From Armatimonadota bacterium (GTDB taxonomy: Bacteria; Armatimonadota; Zipacnadia; Zipacnadales; UBA11051), in assembly GCA_003542955.1 (NCBI GenBank), contig DPJP01000339.1, forward strand, positions 4,454 to 10,668: a stretch of 6,215 bases of DNA, given 5' to 3'. Under the pieces are notes generated by a model that saw only the letters and a list, made by a program, of their open reading frames with translations, had not been told where the DNA came from and did no database searches. A program made the position numbers and the translations under genes. Below, piece by piece: positions 1 to 6,215 of this stretch (the first letter of the stretch is position 1; each line of letters starts with the position of its first letter).

Positions 1-1
1 C

Positions 2-682
2 GTCATGCGCATCCAGGCCGAGGAGTCGCACTCCGGCTCCCACGCGTCCTACGCATCTCACTGGGCGCTGGCGGGTGGCGGATCGCTGCTCCGCACGGGC
101 TCGCACCCGATGGGCGGGGCGCTGCATATCAAGCAGTTCGAGGGCCTGCGAAAGCTCGGGCGGCCGATCAGGCCGGTGGCAGTCGTCGGTGAGGTCGCAT
201 TCCTGACGAAGATGGAGAGCTTCCTCCAGGAGGAGCCGAAGCACCTGGGCCACAACCTCGTTGACTGCGAGGACTGGGGCGCGGCGCTGGTCACCTTCGA
301 GGACGGCTCCGTCGCGGAGGTGGTCTCCTCGGATGTGGTACTGGGCGGCATCTACAACCGGATGCAACTCTTCTGCTCGAATGGACGCATTCAGTGCAAC
401 ATGAATCCCAACGACCAGGTGCTCGCCTACGGCCCGAGTGATGAGAGCTTCGGGGAGGCGTACCTGGCCGAGAAGATCTCGACGCGGCGCGGATGGAGCT
501 TCGCCTCACCCGATGAGCACTGGGCGAGCGGCTACCACCAGGAGATGCAGGACTTCATGGAGGCGATAGTCGAGGACCGCGAACCGTTCTCGGGCTGGCT
601 GCTCGCGCGCGACGTGGTGGCCGTCACGTATGCGGCGTATGTGTCGGCGGAGGAAGGCCGGCGGGTGGAGGTGGCGCTGTAG
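2..682 (+). CDS. Gfo/Idh/MocA-family oxidoreductase, C-terminal part (5' end outside window)
   Basis: The reading frame is open from the left edge (frame starting at base 2) to a TAG at 680-682, so this is the last ~226 codons of a longer gene. The N-terminal Rossmann NAD(P)-binding domain (about 120 residues in the family) lies outside the window. What remains looks like the family's alpha/beta C-terminal domain. Near its start is a glycine-rich GGGSLLRTGSHPMGG segment, matching the family pattern GG-x(n)-G-x-H, where the His is usually a catalytic or substrate-binding residue; the common Asp two residues before the Gly is Arg here. Further on is a sheet-like stretch (ALVTFEDGSVAEVVSS) typical of the family, and the end (EMQDFMEAIVEDREPFSG, then an Ala-rich helix) matches the usual tail. 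The ATG at base 5 is probably internal. Members oxidise or reduce sugars, inositols and related polyols with NAD(P)H in the cytoplasm. The exact substrate cannot be told. It converges on the large glycosidase-like gene, which suggests but does not prove a sugar-related role. Confidence 0.85.
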   Translation, partial: VMRIQAEESHSGSHASYASHWALAGGGSLLRTGSHPMGGALHIKQFEGLRKLGRPIRPVAVVGEVAFLTKMESFLQEEPKHLGHNLVDCEDWGAALVTFEDGSVAEVVSSDVVLGGIYNRMQLFCSNGRIQCNMNPNDQVLAYGPSDESFGEAYLAEKISTRRGWSFASPDEHWASGYHQEMQDFMEAIVEDREPFSGWLLARDVVAVTYAAYVSAEEGRRVEVAL

Positions 683-708
683 GCCGCAAGTCCGCGCCCC
701 GTGGATTC

Positions 709-725
709 CGCATGCAGAGGATGCG
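709..725. repeat. Short hairpin in the convergent intergenic gap
   Basis: The 50 bases between the two convergent stop codons (683-732) contain CGCAT and ATGCG (709-713 and 721-725) separated by 7 bases. This gives a 5-bp stem readable from both strands. No T-run follows on either strand, so it is at best a weak bidirectional transcription end. Nothing else was recognised in this gap. Confidence 0.25.
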
Positions 726-732
726 ATGTAGT

Positions 733-3700
733 TCACTCCTCGGGCCGCGTGAACTCGCCCTCCCCACTCACCCCGGTCGCGACATCCACCACGCGCACTC
801 TCCACTGCCCGGGCGGGTCGTTGAGCGCGAGCGGGATCGACACGTCGACCGATCCCCTCCGTGCAAGCAGGTTCCAGCAATACCATGGCGCGGGCCGTTC
901 ACTGCCGGGGGGTGTGACCTCGACGCGAAGGACGTGGTGCGCCGGCCGGTCTGCGCCCTGTAGGGCCGCCTCAATCCGCGCTGCATCGCCCTCGATTCTG
1001 CACTGCACCTGGACCGACGTGGGCCGGTAGGGCAGCGCTGCGATGAAGCGCGCATCCGCCACGGGAACGTCGAGCGTGGCGGCCGACAGGTGCCCAAGGT
1101 AATCGCCGGTCCGACAATCGAACAGGTGACGTGGCCGTGGAAGCGTGATCGTGACCGGGCCGTCCTGCGCCGCTTCAGAGAAGTGAGACCGTACGATGCC
1201 CAAGTAGAGCGCCCCATCGCCGGCGAACTGATAGAGTTCGGTGTGCGTGGGCAAGCCCCCGTCACTTCTGGACCACGAGATCGACGGCTCGATCTGCAGG
1301 TCCGTGATTGCCCGCGCCAGTGCGCCAATGCTCGCCGGCCCCGCGTACTCCCCCATCAAAAAGGCGTTGGGGCCTGTGAACGCCGCTTCGAGGGGTGAAC
1401 CGTTGCGCGGCTTGCCGTGCTCATCGGAGGTCGCGGGCAACACGTCGGCAATTGCCCTGCCCCCACGGTCAATGAACGCGCTGATGTCGGCCGCCGCGCC
1501 GTCAGACAACGCGATGCAGGCCGGCAGCACCAGCAGCTTGACGCCCGCCAGTTGCGCTGCGCCCAGTTGTTCCGGGAGTGCATAGCGGTAGGCTATTCCA
1601 TGTCGTTTGAGGGCGTCGGCGCAGGCGTCGTCGGATGCTCTGTAGCGGTTGTAGCCCTCGTCGGTCGGGCGGCCGATACGCGAGCCCGCTTCGGCGTAGA
1701 GCGCGTGCATGCTGGGCTGGGAGTGCACGATCACGGCCTCGGCCTGCGCAGGCCGGGTGGTCCGCAGCAGCCTTCCGATCCCTCGCTCCAGATCGCGCGC
1801 GGCAGCCTGGACCGCGAGGCTGCGCTCCGTGGGCTGCCACAGGGGACTGAGCATGTACCACGGGGTGAAGCCCTCCTTGCCGCTGTACGCCCAGGGCTCA
1901 ACAGGGTCCCACCAGATGGGAACGACGCCGCCATTGAGCGCAAACCACCACACAAAGCGCCCACACTCCGCTGCTGTCGAGTCGTAGCCGAACCAGGACA
2001 CCATTGGTGCATCGGTCCAGGACTTGTTGCGGTCCACCACGTGGCGGTGGAAGTAGCGTAGGAGCAGGTCTTCGTGAGGGACCCACAGCGAGAAGTCGGT
2101 ACCGGACAGTGCATTGTACTTGTACGGGTTCGTGAAGCTGAGTTTGACCTCGGGGTACGCCTCGCGCACGGCCAGGTGACTCTCCGCGTAGGCGTTCGCC
2201 CACACACGGTCCATCAGCAGGCGGAAGTCCACCCACCGGGCCGGGTTGCTCTCGCCCTCCATCTCTGCCAGCAGCGGCACTGTGATCTCGTCAAAGTCGG
2301 CGTATGAGGTGCTCCACTCCGCGTTCGCGCGGGCGATGGTCTCATACTCCTGCCGTGCCCAGTCACGGAAGGCGCGGGCACAGTGTTCACAGTCACAGAC
2401 CTCTACCGTAGCCTGTTGGTGGAGGTGGCTTTCATCATCCATGTTGTAGCCGAAGAACCCCCACTTGCGCTTCGGCTCGATGTTGTTGATGACGCGGCCG
2501 GCCATGGCAGCCACCTCTGCCGGGTCGCTGAAGCAGCGCGTCCGGGTGTGGGACGTACCCGAGTAGCGCAGCCCCGCAGAGACGACGCCGCCGAAGGCCG
2601 GCATTCCCCGGCGAACCAGGTACTCGTTGACGGTGGATGCCTGGATGTCCTGAGCGTGGAAGAACTCGGCGATCTGGCCTTCGAGATACTCCGGGCAGCG
2701 GATGCGCATCGCCGCATACCCGACGCCGAGGGAGAACTCATCGAGGTGCTTCGCGCCCACCGAGGGGACGAAGACGTCACAGCCGACGCGGTCAATGATG
2801 GGATGGTTGTCCCCGGGTTCTGTCACCTCGGCAACGATGCGATGGTAAACGGACAGGGGCTCGTACACCTGCAGGCTGAGTTCGCGCTCCCAGGCGCCCT
2901 CATCGGCGATGGTTGCCTGATCCCGAGACAGCACCCTCCCGAAGGCATCCACGAGGCTGCATCGGACCAGGACCTCGCCCGGCGCTGTCGTGCGTCCACG
3001 AACCGTCGCGGTGATGGCATCGCCGGGCCGCGCCTCGGTGGGACCCTCGATCTCTGTGAGTTCGACACGCGGCACTGCGCCCGGCACCACGCATGCTCCC
3101 AGGTCAGAAAGATGCCCCCGAGCATCGCTCACGGCCACACGCGCGACCGTTGGTCCCCTTGCCTGTCTCACCGCCGCCGGAACCGGGATGGCCACGGTGG
3201 CCCGGCCTTCGGTGAGATTGCCGGCGACGATCTTCGTCTGTCCCAGGGGCTCAAGACGTCCCACCCAGTCCACCGTGACCGTGACAGGCGCGGTCTGCTC
3301 AGACGCGACGGAAACGGTCAGGTCTTCATCGCATTCGACGGCCTCGACGCGCAGCGCCGGTTGGCGATCGGCCGCCCAGAGCGCCGCCTTGCACAGCGCC
3401 GCCCAGCGGTACTCCCACCAGTCGCATAGACCGGGCTTGAAGGGGATCAGCCCCGGCGTCGCCTCCGCCCAGACGATGCGCGCAACTCGCCCGTTACCGA
3501 GGGAACCGATCACCGGAGGCTTGAGCATGGTGGCGTCCGTAGAGGTCATGTTCACGACGTCGGGTAGCCCCCCAAGCAGATTGACGGGCTGCCCGGGCCC
3601 TACGTGCTGAGGAAGGCGTTCGAGGAGTTGCCCGAGCACCTCCGGATCCGCCGCCTGGCCGCCGGCAAGAGGCTCGATAGCCACCAGACCGCTTCCCCGC

Positions 3701-5214
3701 TCGACGCTCCTGGCTATGCCGTCGATGACGGACTTCTCCGAGGGCCGCCCGGCGAGTACAATAAGACGGTACTCATCTCTCATCAGACGCTGCAGGACAC
3801 CGGTCGCGTCATACGCCGACACCTGGTCGACGCGGCCTGACCCGCGGAAGGTGGGGCAGTACACGAGGTCGTAGTTCAGGTGCAGGCGCTGCGCGAACTC
3901 GACGGCGTCGCGTTGAAACTCTCCGATGAAGATCAGTGTACGGATTGGGCCTCCGGGCAACTCCGAGTAGGTCTGCAGGCACGGAGTCCGCCACGGCGCT
4001 CCGAGGCCCCGCTGCTCCCTGCCGGCCGATGTGCCCGCCTCGCATATCCCCGCGACACCCCGCAGGCCGGCGTACATCTGCACGTAGGCGTAGTCGATCC
4101 GGCCCTCGCGGTTCGCCCGGTACATGCGCATGGAGAAGAGACGCTTTGCCCCCTTGTCGACGACAATCCGCCCCGAGTAGTGGCGGAAGTCGCCGGTGAC
4201 GTCGAGCTTCCAGAACGGGTACAGGTCGTCGGGCCGGCCGTCCTCCATCTCCTGAACCACGGCAATGCCAGCCAGCGTACCTTCGGACCCCCTCACGACG
4301 GCCTCGACGGTGAAGACGTCACCCTCCTTGACCGGGATGTCCAGCGCCTGGGAAGCAATGGAGTAGTCGCCGTCATTGCTGATGCTGTAGTAGCCACTTG
4401 CCGGGGCGATCTCGCGCAACTCGGAGCGTCCACCGAGCTTCCACCCGGCAGGCTTGCCGTCGTGCAGTTCTGTGAAGTCGGGGTTGGTGATGAGGGTACC
4501 GGGGACGGCCAGGGCGGTTGCGCGACCGGGTCGAGCCTCGAGCGCAAACTGCAGTCGCCCGAACATGGAGGGCACGCCGAACTGCTGCTTGCCCTTCTCC
4601 AGGGGCGCCCAGGTCGTCCACTCAACCGGCTCTACTGGGCGATGGACGCGGGCCACGTTCAGGCCCCACTCGTCGCCGGGGCTCGGAGCGTCTACTCCGA
4701 GTTCACGCCACGAAAGCGCCATCTCGACCGACCACGACTGGTCGCCGATGGATGCCTGCACGGTCACGTCGGCATTGTACCCGGCAGTCGTGTTGACCTC
4801 ATCGTAGAGTGTTCCCCTGGCATTGACGACGAAGTGAAGGTACCTGGTCGCGTCGGTCCTCGGCTGGAGGAAAACCTCAACGCAGTCTTCCATCCATGTC
4901 TGGCCGTCGCGCATGGTGACATCGGCAGTGATCGCGGTCGGGTCGGGCTCGAGGCAGATCACATGCAAGTATAAGGCGTCCGCGTCCCAGGCTGCCCGTG
5001 CCGTGGATTGCCGGAAGGCGCGCGTTTCGCCCCCCGACCCGAGGACGGAGAAGCCGGTGGCGAGCATGGCGTCGGCCCAGCAGGGGTCATCGGGCGATCC
5101 GTCAATAACGGGGGGATGCGGGGCTCTGCCGGATATGAGTTGCTGCGCAGGGGCGGGAGAGCAGTACGTGAGGACGATGAGTGCGGCGCATGGGATCAGG
5201 AGCGGCGGCTTCAT
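733..5214 (-). CDS. Large exported multidomain protein: CBM9-like domain, amidotransferase-like domain and GH42-like glycoside hydrolase barrel
   Basis: The protein has 1493 residues, ATG at 5214 and TGA at 733-735. The start is supported by AGGGGG six bases upstream and by a signal peptide directly after it: Lys2, hydrophobic core about 5-17, likely signal peptidase I cut after A-P-A at residue 23. No acceptable lipobox is seen. Domains by eye: about 27-225 CBM9/DOMON-like (PVIDGSPDDPCW, later DCVEVFLQP and WGLNVARVHRPV); about 239-382 a jelly-roll of CBM4/9 type; about 425-620 a flavodoxin or glutamine-amidotransferase-like fold; about 621-815 Ig-like strands; about 815-1155 a GH42-like TIM barrel; about 1157-1290 a GH42 trimerisation-like domain; about 1300-1493 beta domains. 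In the barrel, Glu928 fits the acid/base, and Cys894, 940, 942 and 945 fit the GH42 zinc site. The following segment (ARAFRDWARQEYETIARANAEW) also matches GH42. No Glu is evident at the expected nucleophile position near 1071-1076. Likely role: binding and possibly cleaving galactoside-type or other glycans outside the cytoplasm. It is about twice the usual GH42 length. Substrate and activity are unproven. Confidence 0.88.
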   Translation of the reverse strand: MKPPLLIPCAALIVLTYCSPAPAQQLISGRAPHPPVIDGSPDDPCWADAMLATGFSVLGSGGETRAFRQSTARAAWDADALYLHVICLEPDPTAITADVTMRDGQTWMEDCVEVFLQPRTDATRYLHFVVNARGTLYDEVNTTAGYNADVTVQASIGDQSWSVEMALSWRELGVDAPSPGDEWGLNVARVHRPVEPVEWTTWAPLEKGKQQFGVPSMFGRLQFALEARPGRATALAVPGTLITNPDFTELHDGKPAGWKLGGRSELREIAPASGYYSISNDGDYSIASQALDIPVKEGDVFTVEAVVRGSEGTLAGIAVVQEMEDGRPDDLYPFWKLDVTGDFRHYSGRIVVDKGAKRLFSMRMYRANREGRIDYAYVQMYAGLRGVAGICEAGTSAGREQRGLGAPWRTPCLQTYSELPGGPIRTLIFIGEFQRDAVEFAQRLHLNYDLVYCPTFRGSGRVDQVSAYDATGVLQRLMRDEYRLIVLAGRPSEKSVIDGIARSVERGSGLVAIEPLAGGQAADPEVLGQLLERLPQHVGPGQPVNLLGGLPDVVNMTSTDATMLKPPVIGSLGNGRVARIVWAEATPGLIPFKPGLCDWWEYRWAALCKAALWAADRQPALRVEAVECDEDLTVSVASEQTAPVTVTVDWVGRLEPLGQTKIVAGNLTEGRATVAIPVPAAVRQARGPTVARVAVSDARGHLSDLGACVVPGAVPRVELTEIEGPTEARPGDAITATVRGRTTAPGEVLVRCSLVDAFGRVLSRDQATIADEGAWERELSLQVYEPLSVYHRIVAEVTEPGDNHPIIDRVGCDVFVPSVGAKHLDEFSLGVGYAAMRIRCPEYLEGQIAEFFHAQDIQASTVNEYLVRRGMPAFGGVVSAGLRYSGTSHTRTRCFSDPAEVAAMAGRVINNIEPKRKWGFFGYNMDDESHLHQQATVEVCDCEHCARAFRDWARQEYETIARANAEWSTSYADFDEITVPLLAEMEGESNPARWVDFRLLMDRVWANAYAESHLAVREAYPEVKLSFTNPYKYNALSGTDFSLWVPHEDLLLRYFHRHVVDRNKSWTDAPMVSWFGYDSTAAECGRFVWWFALNGGVVPIWWDPVEPWAYSGKEGFTPWYMLSPLWQPTERSLAVQAAARDLERGIGRLLRTTRPAQAEAVIVHSQPSMHALYAEAGSRIGRPTDEGYNRYRASDDACADALKRHGIAYRYALPEQLGAAQLAGVKLLVLPACIALSDGAAADISAFIDRGGRAIADVLPATSDEHGKPRNGSPLEAAFTGPNAFLMGEYAGPASIGALARAITDLQIEPSISWSRSDGGLPTHTELYQFAGDGALYLGIVRSHFSEAAQDGPVTITLPRPRHLFDCRTGDYLGHLSAATLDVPVADARFIAALPYRPTSVQVQCRIEGDAARIEAALQGADRPAHHVLRVEVTPPGSERPAPWYCWNLLARRGSVDVSIPLALNDPPGQWRVRVVDVATGVSGEGEFTRPEE

Positions 5215-5220
5215 CGGCGA

Positions 5221-5226
5221 CCCCCT
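5221..5226 (-). promoter_or_regulatory. Ribosome binding site of the large exported protein
   Basis: On the - strand AGGGGG lies six bases before the ATG at 5214. This purine-rich site at normal spacing decides the start, and the signal peptide begins at the same codon. Confidence 0.7.
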
Positions 5227-5241
5227 GAGTGAGCGCGCGAC

Positions 5242-5269
5242 GGCGCGGAGTGGTACGCGAAGCCGCGCC
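5242..5269. repeat. Inverted repeat in the leader of the large gene
   Basis: GGCGCGG (5242-5248) and CCGCGCC (5263-5269) form a perfect 7-bp inverted repeat with a 14-base loop. It lies in the 92-base gap (5215-5306) between the FtsB-like gene and the large gene. An alternative 4-bp CGCG/CGCG stem with a 4-base loop (5256-5267) overlaps it. No T-run follows on the - strand, so a classic intrinsic terminator is not supported. It could be an untranslated-leader hairpin, an operator or chance in GC-rich DNA. No convincing promoter was seen in this gap. Confidence 0.35.
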
Positions 5270-5306
5270 CGGCCGCCCCGTCACCGTCTCGCAGTCGCAG
5301 CGCTCG

Positions 5307-5831
5307 TTAGCTGCCGACCGAAATGGGGCCGTGCTCGGGCGCCTGTTCGATCTTCGTAGTGGCCCCCGTCTCCGCGGGCATGACGGGCTGCCAGCGGCCG
5401 ATGAGGCAATTGACGAAGTCGCGGGTGTCGCGTCCCCAGTTCTCCGCCCGATCCGCGGCGCCATCCAGCCACCGGCGTGTCCGATCGCCGAGTGACAGGC
5501 TCCCGGACGGCTCCCGGGCGATCTCGATTGCGAGCACCTGCTCGTCGGCGCCCACGTAGCCAATCTCGGCCCGCGCGGCGTAATCCTGACCTTCGGGGGT
5601 TGCCAGGAATCTGAGTTGATCTTCCATCCGGCGGTTTTCGGCAACCAGGCGCTGATACTGACGCGTCTTGGCGACGACATCGCGGGCCGCCTCATAGCCG
5701 CTGAGGATAGGCCGCACACCGGTTGTCAGGCACCAGACAGCAAGCAGCACTGCGCCTGCGATGACGGCCCAGTGCTGCCAGTCGAAATAGACGTAGCTGA
5801 GTTTGGCGCCCCGGCGAACAGTCCTCGACAC
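5307..5831 (-). CDS. ftsB: FtsB/DivIC-type septum formation initiator protein with a C-terminal extension
   Basis: The protein has 174 residues, a GTG start at 5831 and TAA at 5307-5309. The GTG is supported by GGGGAG seven bases upstream. It is a bitopic membrane protein: a short basic N-terminus (RTVRRGAK), one membrane segment at about 21-38, a coiled-coil-prone stretch at about 42-77 rich in Arg, Glu and Gln (ENRRMEDQLRFL), then the family's conserved end of the coil (TPEGQDYAARAEIGYVGADE, 78-97). The last motif corresponds to the family pattern AR-x(2)-lG-x-v-x-x-x-E. In the family this protein sits in the inner membrane and joins FtsL and FtsQ (DivIC with FtsL and DivIB in Gram-positives) at the division septum, linking Z-ring assembly to peptidoglycan synthesis. 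The position directly downstream of eno on the same strand is a recurrent ftsB/divIC context and supports the call. Residues about 105-174 are an extra, charged, low-similarity tail, since family members are commonly about 90-130 residues. The family is short and divergent, so the ftsB versus divIC name is a convention here. Confidence 0.8.
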   Translation of the reverse strand: MSRTVRRGAKLSYVYFDWQHWAVIAGAVLLAVWCLTTGVRPILSGYEAARDVVAKTRQYQRLVAENRRMEDQLRFLATPEGQDYAARAEIGYVGADEQVLAIEIAREPSGSLSLGDRTRRWLDGAADRAENWGRDTRDFVNCLIGRWQPVMPAETGATTKIEQAPEHGPISVGS

Positions 5832-5838
5832 CAGCGGA

Positions 5839-5844
5839 CTCCCC
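5839..5844 (-). promoter_or_regulatory. Ribosome binding site deciding the GTG start of the FtsB-like gene
   Basis: GGGGAG on the - strand lies seven bases before the GTG at 5831-5829. There is no ATG in a better position, so this site selects the non-ATG start. Confidence 0.65.
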
Positions 5845-5885
5845 GGTTGTCGGTCTGTATCTGCGATGGTCGGGTGGGCGCCCGG

Positions 5886-5910
5886 CGTGGCAAAGCCGAA
5901 CGTGTTCGCA

Positions 5911-5930
<20 letters not shown>
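5886..5930 (-). repeat. Long inverted repeat between eno and the FtsB-like gene
   Basis: On the - strand CGTGGCAAA follows the eno stop codon without a gap (5930-5922), and its perfect 9-base complement TTTGCCACG lies at 5894-5886, with 27 bases between. A second copy-like element, TGTGGTAAA (5921-5913), can also pair with TTTGCCACG using two G-U pairs and a shorter 18-base loop, so two alternative stems exist. The loop itself holds CGAAC/GTTCG arms around two bases (5908-5897). No T-run follows; the next bases are GC-rich. It could be a non-canonical terminator, an RNA stability or processing hairpin, or a protein-binding site. Confidence 0.5.

Positions 5931-6215
<285 letters not shown>

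Noticed and set aside
709..725. Intrinsic terminator between the two convergent genes
   Set aside because: The stem is only 5 bp with a 7-base loop and no T-run on either strand, so it is listed only as a short hairpin.
2383..3429. 348-codon open frame on the + strand, opposite the large gene
   Set aside because: The translation is rich in Arg, Gly, His and Asp without a recognisable fold. The opposite strand has clear CBM9 and GH42-like signatures, so this is a shadow frame.
3880..4974. 364-codon open frame on the + strand, opposite the large gene
   Set aside because: It lies entirely within the 1493-codon gene on the other strand. Its translation shows no recognisable domain, and long antisense frames are expected in GC-rich coding DNA.
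5164..5214. Lipoprotein signal in the large protein (Cys9 or Cys18)
   Set aside because: The residues before these cysteines (Pro before Cys9, Tyr before Cys18) do not fit a lipobox. A signal peptidase I site A-P-A at residue 23 fits better.
5876..5883. GGGCGCCC palindrome
   Set aside because: An 8-base palindrome of G and C is common by chance at this base composition, and no paired site or known recognition context is present.
5897..5908. CGAAC-GT-GTTCG near-palindrome resembling a Gram-positive-type LexA box
   Set aside because: The known GAAC-N4-GTTC box needs four central bases; here there are two. The arms are better explained as the loop part of the eno-ftsB inverted repeat.

Overview
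The window is GC-rich bacterial chromosomal DNA carrying four protein-coding genes, two of them cut by the window edges. No RNA genes, insertion sequences, CRISPR arrays or phage genes were seen. The lineage cannot be fixed from sequence alone. High GC, a very large secreted CBM9/GH42-like protein and a neighbouring Gfo/Idh/MocA oxidoreductase would suit a free-living polysaccharide degrader such as Armatimonadota, Planctomycetota or a related uncultured group. This is a low-confidence inference.

Layout. At the left, on the + strand, is the C-terminal part of a Gfo/Idh/MocA-family oxidoreductase (to 682). After a 50-base convergent gap comes a 1493-codon gene on the - strand (5214 to 733). 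It encodes an exported multidomain protein: signal peptide, CBM9-like domain, second jelly-roll-like domain, amidotransferase-like flavodoxin fold, Ig-like linkers, GH42-like TIM barrel, a GH42 trimerisation-like domain and C-terminal beta domains. Upstream of it, also on the - strand, are a septum-formation-initiator gene of the FtsB/DivIC type (5831 to 5307, GTG start) and the 3' end of enolase (eno, 6215 to 5931). The 99-base eno-ftsB gap holds a 9-bp perfect inverted repeat directly after the eno stop codon.

How the genes fit together. eno followed by an FtsB/DivIC gene is a recurrent housekeeping arrangement in bacteria: glycolysis next to cell division. The large exported protein and the oxidoreductase look like an accessory carbohydrate-use region placed beside it. 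The point most worth a second look is in the large protein's GH42-like barrel. The four-cysteine zinc site and the acid/base Glu are recognisable, but the clan GH-A Asn before that Glu is Asp, and I find no Glu where the GH42 nucleophile should be. It may be a divergent glycosidase with changed chemistry or a non-catalytic derivative. I see no wholly new system in this window.
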